Below are positions 1-9,200 of a DNA stretch of 64,000 bases, piece after piece. The stretch covers positions 124,001 to 188,000 of the forward strand of contig NZ_MPHK01000004.1 in assembly GCF_001957135.1 (NCBI RefSeq), in the 5' to 3' direction. The number at the start of each line of letters is the position of its first letter. Positions within the stretch are counted from its first letter, which is position 1. Made by a program: the position numbers and the translations under genes. Under the pieces are notes generated by a model. That model ran no database searches and was not told the origin of the DNA. It worked only from the letters and a program-made list of their open reading frames with translations. This stretch comes from Shewanella sp. UCD-KL21 (GTDB lineage Bacteria > Pseudomonadota > Gammaproteobacteria > Enterobacterales > Shewanellaceae).

Positions 1-1315
1 GATACTGTTTTGCTAATTTACCAATGGTGGTAGTTTTACCCACGCCATTTACACCGACCATTAAAATAACAAATGGGCCGTCTGCATTTTCAGGCACTAA
101 AGGGACTGCCACAGGGTCGAGAATGGTTTGTAATTCGTCACGTAATAAATCATACAGCGCTTCGGCATCTTTAAGTTGCTTACGTGATGCTTGCGAGGTC
201 AAATTATCAATCAGGCGAGTGGTGGTTTCGACGCCCACATCGGCAATCAATAATTGCTCTTCGAGTTCTTCGAATAAGTCATCGTCAATTTTCTTACCGC
301 GAAAGATCCCCATAAAACCGCTACCAATATTTTCACTGGTTCGCAGTAATCCACGCTTTAAGCGGGCAAATAAGCCCTCTTTTACTGGTTTAGCCTGAGG
401 CTCATCCACTTGCTGTTGCAGTTCTTCAACCTCTGCGGCTTCAGCTTCTGCTGCTAATAGAGCTTGTTCTTCATCAGCAAGACGTTGCTGCTCTGCTGCT
501 CGTTCAGCTTCTAGTGCAATACGCGCCGCTTCGGCTTCTTCTGCCAATCGAGCTTGCTCTTCATCTGCCAGACGTTGCTGCTCTGCTGCACGTTCAGCTT
601 CTAGTGCAATACGCGCCGCTTCAGCTTCTGCTGCTAATCGAGCTTGCTCTTGTTCAACAAGACGTTGCTGCTCTGCTGCGCGTTCAGCTGCTCGTTCAGC
701 TTCTAGCGCAACACGCGCCGCTTCAGCTTCTGCTGCCAATCGAGCTTGTTCTTCATCTGCCAGACGTTGCTGCTCTGCTGCACGTTCAGCTTCTGCTGCC
801 AATCGAGCTTGTTCTTCTGCCTCTGCAAGGCTTTGCTCTTGTGCTAACCTTTGTTCTGCAGCTTCTACACGTTGCAGCTCTGCTACACGTTCAGCTTCTG
901 TTGCAATACGCGCCTCTTCTGCTTCGACAAGGCGTTGCTCTTCAGCTAATTTCTGCTGTTCAACCGCTAAACGGTGTTGCTCGGCTTCACGTTCTGCTTT
1001 AGCAGCAAGATGTGCTTCTTCGGCTTCTGCTAGGCTTCTTTCTTCAATTAAACGCTGTTGCTCAGCGACATGTTCAGCTTCTGCTGCAATACGTGCTTCT
1101 TCCGCTGCAGCAAGACGTAACTCTTCAGCCATACGTTCAGCTTCTGCGGCGCGTTCTTGTTCAGCTAATCGCTCCGCTTCTTCAGCAGCAATGGCCTGTT
1201 CTTTTGCCAAAGCCTCTGCAGCTTGCTCTTCTGCGATACGTTGCTCTTGTGCAACACGCTCTTGCTCTTTGGTTTTGTCTTTACGAAACCACGAAAAAAA
1301 ACCTTTCTTTGCCAT
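1..1315 (-). CDS. ftsY: Signal recognition particle receptor FtsY (5' part, cut by window edge)
   Basis: FtsY is the membrane-associated SRP receptor GTPase that docks ribosome-SRP complexes at the Sec translocon. The minus-strand frame opens at an ATG at 1315 (MAKKGFFSWFRK, an aromatic/basic membrane-targeting start) and stays open to the window edge, giving 438 codons. Residues about 15-300 are an acidic Ala/Glu/Gln/Arg-rich helical A domain, far longer than in many homologues and built partly of 90-bp repeats. The N domain follows (GLFARLKRGLLRTSENIG). The G1 P-loop GVNGVGKTTT lies at the very edge, so the remaining G domain lies outside. It is divergent from rsmD, which is a common neighbour. 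The call is firm; the C-terminus is not visible. Confidence 0.96.
   Translation of the reverse strand, partial: MAKKGFFSWFRKDKTKEQERVAQEQRIAEEQAAEALAKEQAIAAEEAERLAEQERAAEAERMAEELRLAAAEEARIAAEAEHVAEQQRLIEERSLAEAEEAHLAAKAEREAEQHRLAVEQQKLAEEQRLVEAEEARIATEAERVAELQRVEAAEQRLAQEQSLAEAEEQARLAAEAERAAEQQRLADEEQARLAAEAEAARVALEAERAAERAAEQQRLVEQEQARLAAEAEAARIALEAERAAEQQRLADEEQARLAEEAEAARIALEAERAAEQQRLADEEQALLAAEAEAAEVEELQQQVDEPQAKPVKEGLFARLKRGLLRTSENIGSGFMGIFRGKKIDDDLFEELEEQLLIADVGVETTTRLIDNLTSQASRKQLKDAEALYDLLRDELQTILDPVAVPLVPENADGPFVILMVGVNGVGKTTTIGKLAKQY
470..860 (-). repeat. 90-bp tandem repeats coding for the FtsY A-domain coiled coil
   Basis: The string GACGTTGCTG recurs at 481, 571 and 661 (exact 90-bp steps), and GACGTTGC recurs at 763 after a 102-bp step. 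Each unit encodes about 30 residues of the type EQARLAEEAEAARIALEAER followed by AAEQQRLADE. Units stay in frame, so copy-number change would lengthen or shorten the linker without breaking the gene. Outer, more diverged units continue to about 1250. Confidence 0.85.
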
Positions 1316-1493
1316 GTCTACTACCAATGCTAAATGAGCGATAAAATTCGGAGAAGTTATCTCGAGTCATCAATACTAAACTTGTTAAAAGGATTCCTCA
1401 CCTTTAAACGGCAGTTTGGTATAAAATATCGAGTATTCTAATTGGTTGCATAGTCTACCACTTTCTTTGTTCAGGCAAAATCACGAGGGCAAA

Positions 1494-2081
1494 ATGTCCA
1501 AAAATAAGTCCGCAAGCGGCCAAGTCAGGATCATTTCAGGGCAATGGCGTTCACGAAAGCTACCTATTCATGATTTAGAAGGGTTACGACCAACCACTGA
1601 TCGCGTCCGTGAAACCTTGTTTAATTGGCTTGCTAGCGATATCAGAGGTGCAAGGGTATTAGATTGCTTTGCTGGTAGTGGCGCCCTAAGTCTTGAAGCG
1701 TTATCACGTTACGCCAGCTATGCACGTATTTGCGAACTGCAGAGCAATGCCGCCAAACAGTTAAAGCAAAACTTACAAACCTTAAAATGTGACAATGCCG
1801 ATGTCATCAGTGGCGATAGTTTGGCATTACTAAAACAAGGTCTGAATGACGATAAAGGCTTTGATATTGTGTTTGTCGACCCACCATTTCGTAAAGGACT
1901 GGCCAATACCACTATGGCGTTATTAGCTGAGCATAACTGGTTAAATGAGAATGCATTAATTTATCTAGAAACTGAATCGGATTTAACCCAGATAGCGATC
2001 CCAAACCATTGGGTTGAGCTCAAGCAAAAAAATGCCGGTCAGGTGACTTATCGCTTATTTCAATATCAGCTTGATGAATAA
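1494..2081 (+). CDS. rsmD: 16S rRNA (guanine966-N2)-methyltransferase RsmD
   Basis: RsmD methylates N2 of G966 of 16S rRNA using S-adenosylmethionine. The 195-residue product has the SAM-binding motif VLDCFAGSGALSLEAL near residue 55 and the catalytic DPPF motif at D129 (FVDPPFRKG), as in the family. The ATG at 1494 is preferred because GAGGG lies just upstream and the protein then starts like other RsmD proteins; the frame is open back to 1446, which would add 16 unlikely residues. It is divergent from ftsY and followed at 37 bp by yhhL, the same order (ftsY/rsmD/yhhL) as in enterobacteria. Confidence 0.95.
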   Translation: MSKNKSASGQVRIISGQWRSRKLPIHDLEGLRPTTDRVRETLFNWLASDIRGARVLDCFAGSGALSLEALSRYASYARICELQSNAAKQLKQNLQTLKCDNADVISGDSLALLKQGLNDDKGFDIVFVDPPFRKGLANTTMALLAEHNWLNENALIYLETESDLTQIAIPNHWVELKQKNAGQVTYRLFQYQLDE

Positions 2082-2118
2082 CATCATCGTACAAGCAGCA
2101 AATCTTTAGAGGAAGCCC

Positions 2119-2400
2119 ATGAAATTTTTTATTATCAGTGGTAAAAGTTTAACTTTAATCATGTGGTTAGTGATGTTTTATAACGTATTTATGCCGTTTG
2201 AAGGCCAAGTCAGCATAGTGTTGAATATCTTATTGTTTATCACAATAATAATGCACTTCTTTCAACTACTTATTTTTCATACCATGTTTAGCAGCTTACT
2301 TAAGTTATCTTTAGTTGATTACCTTAAGGTGTACTTTTTTGGGGTTTTCGGTTTACTTGAGTACCGACAACAAGTACTAGAACTTGATAAAGCTGAATAA
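2119..2400 (+). CDS. yhhL: DUF1145 family small membrane protein (YhhL-like)
   Basis: This 93-residue hydrophobic protein has two to three predicted membrane segments (roughly residues 8-28, 33-55 and a shorter one near 65-80). Its position immediately after rsmD matches yhhL of E. coli, a DUF1145 protein of unknown function. GAGGA lies 6 bp before the ATG. It is probably cotranscribed with rsmD (37-bp spacing) and the transcript ends at the hairpin at 2431-2458. The family assignment rests on context plus size and topology, and no biochemical role is known. Confidence 0.75.
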   Translation: MKFFIISGKSLTLIMWLVMFYNVFMPFEGQVSIVLNILLFITIIMHFFQLLIFHTMFSSLLKLSLVDYLKVYFFGVFGLLEYRQQVLELDKAE

Positions 2401-2430
2401 TAGTTAGATGTCATTGAAACACAGCCATAA

Positions 2431-2458
2431 AAAAACCTCGCGATTGCGAGGTTTTTTT
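2431..2458. terminator. Bidirectional rho-independent terminator between yhhL and cymA
   Basis: The stem CCTCGC (2436-2441) pairs with GCGAGG (2446-2451) around a GATT loop. It is flanked by A5 on the left and T7 on the right, so it can terminate both the rsmD-yhhL transcript and the convergent cymA transcript. Confidence 0.9.
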
Positions 2459-2496
2459 ACTTAATCAGGTCATCACTCCTGATTATGAATCGTCAC

Positions 2497-3060
2497 TTAC
2501 TTTTTAGGGTAAGGGTGAGCAACACCTTTATGACAATCTACACAAGTCTTTCTCTTGTCGCCTTCTTGCTTAGCGTTACGCTCATGCATTCTTACAGCCA
2601 TTTTCTTCATAGTCTCTGGCTGGTTTTCATAGATGCGCGTGTGACAATGTTGACAGTTAGCAGAGTCATTAGCTTGGAAATACTTAAGTGCGATATCCGC
2701 TTGCTCTTTACGGTTCTCATCTAACCAAGCTTGCGTGTTGAAACCATCAATGGTTACGAAACCGTATAAATCTTTAGATACGATAATCTTTTTAACCAAG
2801 TAGTCCACAGGACCGTGTGGAAGGTGACAATCTTGACATTGCACAGTCACACCAGCGCGACCGCCGCCATGTGCTGAAGCTAGTACTTCATCTTTCAATG
2901 AGTGATTGCTATGACAACTCATACAGAATTCATCTGAACTTGTTGCATGTAAAGTTTGTTGAGTGGCGAAATAGCCCACTACACCCAAAACAACACCCAC
3001 TACAATCAGTGCGATAATTGAATATTTTGCGCTCGGTTTAAATAGTGCACGCCAGTTCAT
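2497..3060 (-). CDS. cymA: Tetraheme c-type cytochrome quinol dehydrogenase CymA (NapC/NirT family)
   Basis: CymA oxidises menaquinol in the inner membrane and passes electrons to periplasmic reductases and the Mtr/Dms conduits; it is the hub of anaerobic respiration in Shewanella. The product has 187 residues, the length I recall for S. oneidensis CymA, and starts MNWRALFKPSAKYS. One N-terminal membrane anchor spans about residues 13-31. Four CxxCH heme sites follow: CMSCH, CQDCH, CQHCH and CVDCH, ending HPYPKK. The highly conserved segment LPHGPVDYLVKKIIVSKDLYG is split by me here only as LPHGPVDYL and KDLYG. The gene stands alone, with its own terminator and a long AT-rich upstream region. 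The DmsEFAB and flavoprotein/tetraheme systems in this window are likely clients. Confidence 0.97.
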   Translation of the reverse strand: MNWRALFKPSAKYSIIALIVVGVVLGVVGYFATQQTLHATSSDEFCMSCHSNHSLKDEVLASAHGGGRAGVTVQCQDCHLPHGPVDYLVKKIIVSKDLYGFVTIDGFNTQAWLDENRKEQADIALKYFQANDSANCQHCHTRIYENQPETMKKMAVRMHERNAKQEGDKRKTCVDCHKGVAHPYPKK

Positions 3061-3568
3061 CGGACATCTCCAGTTAACAGTTTTATAATTTATAATTTTT
3101 AAACTCTAAAATATAAATTTTAAGTTCTAAAAATAGTAAATCTATTCTAGGTTGTTTTGCCCATAAAAAAACGAATTAAGAACATGTTTTAATTAATAAG
3201 TTACCAATATATGCTCAAAATGAGATCAAGATCTAAGTATTGAGCCTTAATGATAATTAATTTAACTCATTTAAACTTAATACAGTTATAGCAATATCGC
3301 AAAATGGTCTTCACAAAAATGACAATCAACCTACCTTTGCAATATACTGTAAAAAACTCAGGTCTATTGTGCTATAGCCTCATTATAGCCTCCGCCACTA
3401 GTTAGTTTGAGCGAGGATAAATATTCTGAAGCAGTTTATTGCTGCAGATATTGTTGCGGGTTATATTAAGCCAGAGTACCAGCGACTGAATTTGGCTTTG
3501 ATTGTTGATTTATCACTAGATTATTGCGCTATTTAATTCTTCTTGATCGCTACACACTTTGGAAAAGC
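3061..3568. other. AT-rich intergenic region between divergent cymA and the copper operon
   Basis: About 500 bp hold no convincing gene. The first 60 bp upstream of cymA are almost pure A/T. This stretch must carry the cymA promoter on the minus strand and the promoter of the Cys-rich protein and Cus-like operon on the plus strand. I looked for CRP and Fnr/EtrA half-site pairs and found none that I would defend. Confidence 0.6.
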
Positions 3569-4039
3569 ATGAGCACTAAGTTAACGCACCAATTAATCGT
3601 TTTTATCACCCTCTTTGCCATCTTAGGCCAAGGGTTGATAACTAATGGTTACGCTATGGTCGCTAACCCTCTCGTGCACTCACCAGCCGAGATGTTAATG
3701 TCTAACGACAACACATCCCAAACCAATCTTAAGCAATCCAAGAGTACCGAGAAGCCTAATTGTCATTCATCTATGACAGAACAAGCGCCGCAGAAAACGA
3801 CTCATTGTTGTGACGATAGTTCGATGCTGCAATCGAAAAAAGCTGATCAAAGCTGTTGTGACAGCCAAAATGGCTGCGCTATCGATTGTGGTCACTGCAT
3901 CACTATCTCGATGACAGGGCATTTGCTCACATTTGATATCCTTCTCGCCAAAGCAGTCAACAGCAAGGCTGATGCCACTGCAGTGCCACATTTTTTCTTC
4001 CATAAACCCCTGCCAGCATTTCGACCTCCAATTAGCTAA
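3569..4039 (+). CDS. Exported Cys/His-rich small protein, first gene of the Cus-like cluster
   Basis: The product has 156 residues from the ATG at 3569 (MSTKLTHQLIVF); the frame is open from 3524 but the shorter start gives a clean signal peptide (hydrophobic about residues 8-28, ending near GYAMVA). The mature part is hydrophilic and carries cysteine clusters (HCCDD, QSCCDSQNGC, DCGHC) typical of periplasmic metal-binding proteins found beside copper efflux genes. It lies 126 bp upstream of the adaptor gene on the same strand. I do not recognise a named family; a CopL/DUF2946-like role in copper binding is an inference from composition and neighbours. It could alternatively be a metal-sensing or chaperone peptide. 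Confidence 0.7.
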   Translation: MSTKLTHQLIVFITLFAILGQGLITNGYAMVANPLVHSPAEMLMSNDNTSQTNLKQSKSTEKPNCHSSMTEQAPQKTTHCCDDSSMLQSKKADQSCCDSQNGCAIDCGHCITISMTGHLLTFDILLAKAVNSKADATAVPHFFFHKPLPAFRPPIS

Positions 4040-4165
4040 ATCACTAACAAAAATATTTTCAGCCTAGCACTGTCCTCTTTGCCATAGCTGAATACCTTTA
4101 CTTGCTAGTATTTCCAGTTTTTATAAACGGTTCGCTTTATTTGCCAGCCGTATTTTGAGGTTATT

Positions 4166-6277
4166 ATGAAACACGCTATTTTATTGATCACCATTGCGGG
4201 TTTTCTAGCTGGGTTATGCACTAATCCAGTCGTTGCTCAACCAGCAGCAACACATAGTCATATTGCGACTGACAAGCATCAGCATGATGCAGAAAAAGCC
4301 AGCTATTCATGCCCTATGCATCCAGAGGTTAGCAGCCACCAACAAGGCGAGCGCTGCCCTAAATGCAATATGTTCTTAACTGCAGTCAACCCTGAAATAG
4401 CCAAAGACCATAAGGATAAAACCACTTATATCTGCCCCATGCATCCAGAGGTTAGCAGCCACCAACAGGGCGATCGCTGCCCTAAGTGCAATATGTTCTT
4501 AACTGCAGTCAGCCCTGAAATAGCCATAGATCATAGCGCTGAAACCACTTATATCTGCCCTATACATCCAGAGGTTACCAGCCACCAGCAGGGCGATCGC
4601 TGCTCTAAATGCAATATGCTCTTAACTGCAGTCAACCCTGAAATAGCCAAAGACCATAACGATAAAACCACTTATATCTGCCCCATGCATCCAGAGGTTA
4701 GCAGCCACCAACAGGGTGATCGCTGCTCTAAGTGCAATATGTTCTTAACTGCTGTCAGCCCTGAAATAGCCAAAGACCATAACGATAAAACCACTTATAT
4801 CTGCCCCATGCATCCAGAGGTTAGCAGCCACCAACAGGGCGATCGCTGCCCTAAGTGCAATATGTTGTTAACTGCAGTCAGCCCTGAAATAGCCAAAGAC
4901 CATAGCGCTGAAACCACTTATACCTGCCCCATGCATCCTGAAGTTAGCAGCCAGCAACAGGGCGATCGCTGCTCTAAGTGCAATATGTTTTTAGTGGTTA
5001 AAGAAGAAGAGGAAGAAGTCGATCATAGCCAGCATCAGCATCCACAAGATGAGCAGCTAGCAACTCTCGCAGTGCAACCCACCAATAGCGCTGCCGATAA
5101 AGTGTTTAATACGGTTAAACCCAGCCTCATTACCGCTGACACAGAGCCAACCATTAAATATGTCTGCCCAATGCACCCGCATATTGTGTCTGACACCCAA
5201 GGCACTTGCCCGATTTGCGGAATGAATTTAGAAAAAGTCACTCTGGGCGCAGCAACTGAAGAAATCGTGGTGGGTGTATCTGGTGGGATGCAGCAGGCCT
5301 TAGGCATGCGCACTCAACAAGCTGAAAAAGACACTTTATGGCGCCTAGTCAAAACCATCGGCACAGTAGAATATAACCAAGACAACATTAGCCATGTTCA
5401 TGCTCGGGTTACCGGCTGGGTGGAAAAACTGCATATTAATAATGTTGGCCAAAAAATAAAAAAAGGCCAGTTAATGTATGAGTTGTACTCCCCTGAACTG
5501 ATTAATGCTCAAGATGACTATTTACAAGCCCTTGATTATTTGGAGCAAGATAATCAACGTGGCGGCGTTCTGGAGCGTAAAGCCCGCCAACGTTTAGCGC
5601 TTTTAGGGGTGTCATCAAGGATTATCAAGCAATTAGAAACCAGCGGCGAAACTGTGTTTAGAGTGCCTTTTTATGCCCCCCAAGATGGTTTTGTCAGCCA
5701 AATGGACATTCGTGATGGCATGTATATTCAACCGGGTAATACCTTAATTGAACTGGTAGATTTATCCACAGTTTGGGTCATTGCCGATGTGTTTGAAAAT
5801 GAACAAAGCTGGCTAGAGCAAGGCCGTCCTGCAGAAGTCACTGCCTCGGCTCAAGGCTTATTTGCCCTTGAATCTGACATTGATTATATCTATCCAGAAC
5901 TGGATGCCGTCACGCGAGCTATGCGCGTCAGAGTCAAACTTGAAAACCCCAATGAAAGCCTAAGACCTGGCACCTTAGTGGATGTGTCTTTGTTTGGCGG
6001 CCCTAAACACGACATCATTACCATTCCCACCGAAGCACTAATCTTAACCGGTCGAGAAAATCGGGTGGTGGTGCAGCGTAACGACAGCGGCTTCACCTCT
6101 GTCGCTGTGAAAGTCGGCATTATCGCCCAAGGCAAAGCTGAAATACTTACAGGCATTAATGAAGGCGATCATGTGGTGGTTTCAGGTCAGTTTTTATTAG
6201 ATTCAGAGGCCAGTATCCAAGGCAGTTTATTACGCTTAAGCGGCGCAGATAAAGCGCCTGCAGCCCATAACCACTAA
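4166..6277 (+). CDS. CusB-like RND efflux periplasmic adaptor with seven heavy-metal-binding modules
   Basis: This membrane-fusion protein links a CusA-type pump to an outer-membrane channel and hands it Cu(I)/Ag(I). A signal peptide (MKHAILLITIAGFLAG to about residue 25) is followed by His-rich sequence, then six near-identical 41-residue modules from residue 46 (pattern YxCPMHPEV...CxKCNM). A seventh canonical module (CPMHPH...CPICGM) lies near residues 330-360. Typical family members carry one such HMBD module, which is why this protein reaches 703 residues. The C-terminal half is a normal adaptor: the barrel-sandwich hybrid with its helical hairpin, then the beta-barrel (VPFYAPQDGFVSQ, LRPGTLVDVSLFG) and membrane-proximal domains. 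GAGG precedes the ATG. The pump gene follows at 11 bp. Confidence 0.93.
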   Translation: MKHAILLITIAGFLAGLCTNPVVAQPAATHSHIATDKHQHDAEKASYSCPMHPEVSSHQQGERCPKCNMFLTAVNPEIAKDHKDKTTYICPMHPEVSSHQQGDRCPKCNMFLTAVSPEIAIDHSAETTYICPIHPEVTSHQQGDRCSKCNMLLTAVNPEIAKDHNDKTTYICPMHPEVSSHQQGDRCSKCNMFLTAVSPEIAKDHNDKTTYICPMHPEVSSHQQGDRCPKCNMLLTAVSPEIAKDHSAETTYTCPMHPEVSSQQQGDRCSKCNMFLVVKEEEEEVDHSQHQHPQDEQLATLAVQPTNSAADKVFNTVKPSLITADTEPTIKYVCPMHPHIVSDTQGTCPICGMNLEKVTLGAATEEIVVGVSGGMQQALGMRTQQAEKDTLWRLVKTIGTVEYNQDNISHVHARVTGWVEKLHINNVGQKIKKGQLMYELYSPELINAQDDYLQALDYLEQDNQRGGVLERKARQRLALLGVSSRIIKQLETSGETVFRVPFYAPQDGFVSQMDIRDGMYIQPGNTLIELVDLSTVWVIADVFENEQSWLEQGRPAEVTASAQGLFALESDIDYIYPELDAVTRAMRVRVKLENPNESLRPGTLVDVSLFGGPKHDIITIPTEALILTGRENRVVVQRNDSGFTSVAVKVGIIAQGKAEILTGINEGDHVVVSGQFLLDSEASIQGSLLRLSGADKAPAAHNH
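4301..5002 (+). repeat. Six tandem 123-bp repeats encoding metal-binding modules
   Basis: Units start at 4301, 4424, 4547, 4670, 4793 and 4916, with exact 123-bp (41-codon) spacing; the last is truncated at about 5002. Each encodes CP(M/I)HPEV, a QQG(D/E)R turn and C(P/S)KCNM. Unit 3 has CPIHPEV, losing one Met, and units 3, 4 and 6 have CSKC in place of CPKC. Nucleotide identity between units is high, which suggests recent amplification. Confidence 0.95.
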
Positions 6278-6288
6278 GGAGCACTCTC

Positions 6289-9200
6289 ATGCTAGAGAAA
6301 ATAATCAGTGCTTCGATAAAACAACGCGCAATGGTGTTATTACTCACCCTAGTGCTGGCAGTGATCGGTTATCAAGCCATGCGCACCACTCCATTGGATG
6401 CCCTGCCGGATTTATCTGATGTGCAAGTGATTGTTAAGACGTCATATCCTGGTCAAGCACCACAATTAGTCGAAGATCAAATTACTTATCCATTATCAAC
6501 GGCGATGCTGGCAGTACCTGGGACGAAAACCGTACGTGGATTTTCGATGTTTGGCGACTCATTTGTTTATATTATTTTTGAAGATAATACCGATATTTAC
6601 TGGGCTCGGTCACGGGTTTTAGAATACCTATCGCAAACCCAAGATCAGCTCCCAGAGGGCGTTAGCCCCACTTTAGGGCCTGACGCTTCCGGTGTCGGTT
6701 GGGTATTTCAATATGCCTTGGTTGATAGACAGGGTAATCATGATTTAGCCCAGCTTAGATCACTGCAGGATTGGTTCTTAAAACTTGAACTGCAAAGTGT
6801 CGAAGGCGTCTCTGAAATTGCCACAATTGGCGGCATGGAGCAGTCTTATCAAATCGTGGTCGACCCACATAAACTCGCACTATACAAAATTGATTTAATG
6901 GCAGTTAAAAACGCCCTGACTAACTCTAATAGTTCAGTGGGTGGCTCGGTTATTGAAATGGCTGAAGCCGAATACATGATCACCTCAGCGGGTTATCGAC
7001 AAAATATTGCCGATTTTGCTGAAATTCCCCTAGGGGTGTTATCAGATGCTGGCACGCCAGTATTGATGAAAGATGTGGCGCAGCTGCGCACAGGCCCTGC
7101 TGCCCGTCGCGGTATTGCTGAACTTGACGGTAAAGGTGAAGTGGTCGGCGGCATTGTGGTGATGCGTTATGGCGAAAATGCCCTAGAAACCATTAACAAT
7201 GTAAAACAAAAGATTAAGCAAATCGAAAGCGGCTTACCTGAAGGCGTTGAGCTAGTGATCACTTACGATCGCTCCGAGCTTATCCTCAACTCTGTTGATA
7301 ATCTGATGCATAAAGTCATGGAAGAGATGCTGGTTGTTGGCCTAGTGTGCTTGCTCTTCCTCTTACATGCTCGCTCAACCCTTGTCGCTATAATTACCCT
7401 GCCATTATCCATATTAAGCAGCTTTATCATCATGCATTTTATGGGGGTGAATGCCAATATTATGAGCCTAGGGGGTATTGCCATTGCTATAGGCGCCGTG
7501 GTCGATGCCGCCATTGTGATGGTCGAAAACGCCCATAAACATTTAGAGCATTATCGGGCTGAGCACGGTAAACCACCCGAAGGTGAAGCTCACTGGCAAT
7601 TGATCAAAGAAGCCTCTATTGAAGTGGGGCCTGCATTGTTTTTCAGCCTGCTGATCATTACCTTAAGCTTTATTCCTGTGTTTGCATTAGAAGCCCAAGA
7701 AGGCCGTTTATTCCACCCACTGGCGTTTACTAAAACCTTTGCCATGGCGTCTTCAGCAATACTGGCCATCACCTTAATTCCTGTGTTAATGGGCTATTTT
7801 GTTCGCGGTAATATCCCTGATGAACGTAAAAACCCCATCAGTCGATTTTTAATTGCCATTTACCAGCCAGCACTGAAACTGGTGCTTAACTTTCCTAAAT
7901 TCACCATCTTATTCGCGCTGGTCATTTTAGCCAGTGCTTACTATCCCATGACAAAAATGGGCTCTGAGTTTATGCCAGAACTTGCTGAAGGTGATTTACT
8001 TTATATGCCCACCACCCTGCCCAGTGTCAGTGCAGGTAAAGCTGCTGAAATTTTACAGCAAACTGACAGGCTGATTAAAACCGTCCCTGAAGTCAAAAGG
8101 GTCTTTGGTAAAGTGGGCCGCGCGATGACAGCAACCGATCCTGCACCATTAACCATGCTTGAAACCACCATAATGCTTAAGCCCCACTCTGAGTGGCGTG
8201 AGGGCGTGACGCTTGAATCAATCATTGCCGAGCTACAACAAACCGTAAAAGTGCCCGGCATGACTAACGCATGGGTGCAGCCGATAAAAACCCGTATTGA
8301 TATGCTATCAACAGGGGTTAGAACGCCTGTCGGCATAAAAATATCAGGGTCAGATGTGGCAGAGTTAGAAAAAATTGGCGCTGAAATCGAAGCGGTTATG
8401 AGCCAAGTACCGGGCACGACTTCAGCGTTTGCCCAGCGAAGCAGCGGCGGCCGTTATATCGATATCGAGCCCAAGCTGAAAAATGCAGCGCGATATGGAA
8501 TGACGCTGCGAGACATTCAAGATGTGGTGCAAATCGCCATCGGCGGCATGAATGTTGGGGAATCAATTCAAGGCCAAGAACGCTACCCAATTAATATTCG
8601 CTATCCACGAGAGTTACGTGACAGCATCGAAAAGCTCAGAGACTTACCAGTATTAACCAAAACCGGTAAATATCTGCCATTAAGCGTTTTAGCCGACATC
8701 AGCATCAGTGATGGCCCCCCCATGCTTGCCAGTGAAAATGGCCGCTTAATTTCATGGGTATTTGTTGATATTAAGGATATTTCTATCGGCGAATATATTG
8801 AGCAAGCGCAAATAGCCTTAGACCAACAAATCAGTTTGCCAGCACGTTATAGCTACAGTTTTGCCGGTCAATATGAATATATGCAGCGTGTTGAAGCCAA
8901 GATGGAGTTAGTCATTCCATTAATGCTGGCAGTGATTTTCATCTTACTGATGCTAACCTTTAACTCCTTTGCCCAAGCATCGGTGATAATGCTGAGCTTG
9001 CCATTTGCCTTAGTGGGCAGTGCATGGTTTTTATATCTGCTTAATTTCAACTTCTCGGTTGCAGTATCTGTCGGGATGATTGCCCTTGCGGGCGTGGCTG
9101 CTGAGTTTGGTGTGGTGATGCAGGTGTATCTCAATAACAGTATTAAAGATCGAAAACGCAAAGATAACCTCAATAGCAAAGGCGATTTACGTCAGGCATT

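Noticed and set aside
24..1344. Plus-strand Leu/Gln-rich frames (24-398, 514-1002, 1012-1344)
   Set aside because: They are shadows of the minus-strand FtsY repeats; composition is an artefact of Ala/Glu/Gln codons read backwards.
3061..3568. CRP or EtrA site upstream of cymA
   Set aside because: GATCAAGATC-type words occur near 3224 but no pair of half-sites reaches a defensible match.
4301..5002. CRISPR array or DNA-level repeat with separate function
   Set aside because: Units are 123 bp, in frame and encode conserved metal-binding motifs; they lack spacers.
8001..8590. Minus-strand frames inside cusA (8001-8417, 8396-8590 and similar)
   Set aside because: They are antisense shadows of a conserved RND pump gene.
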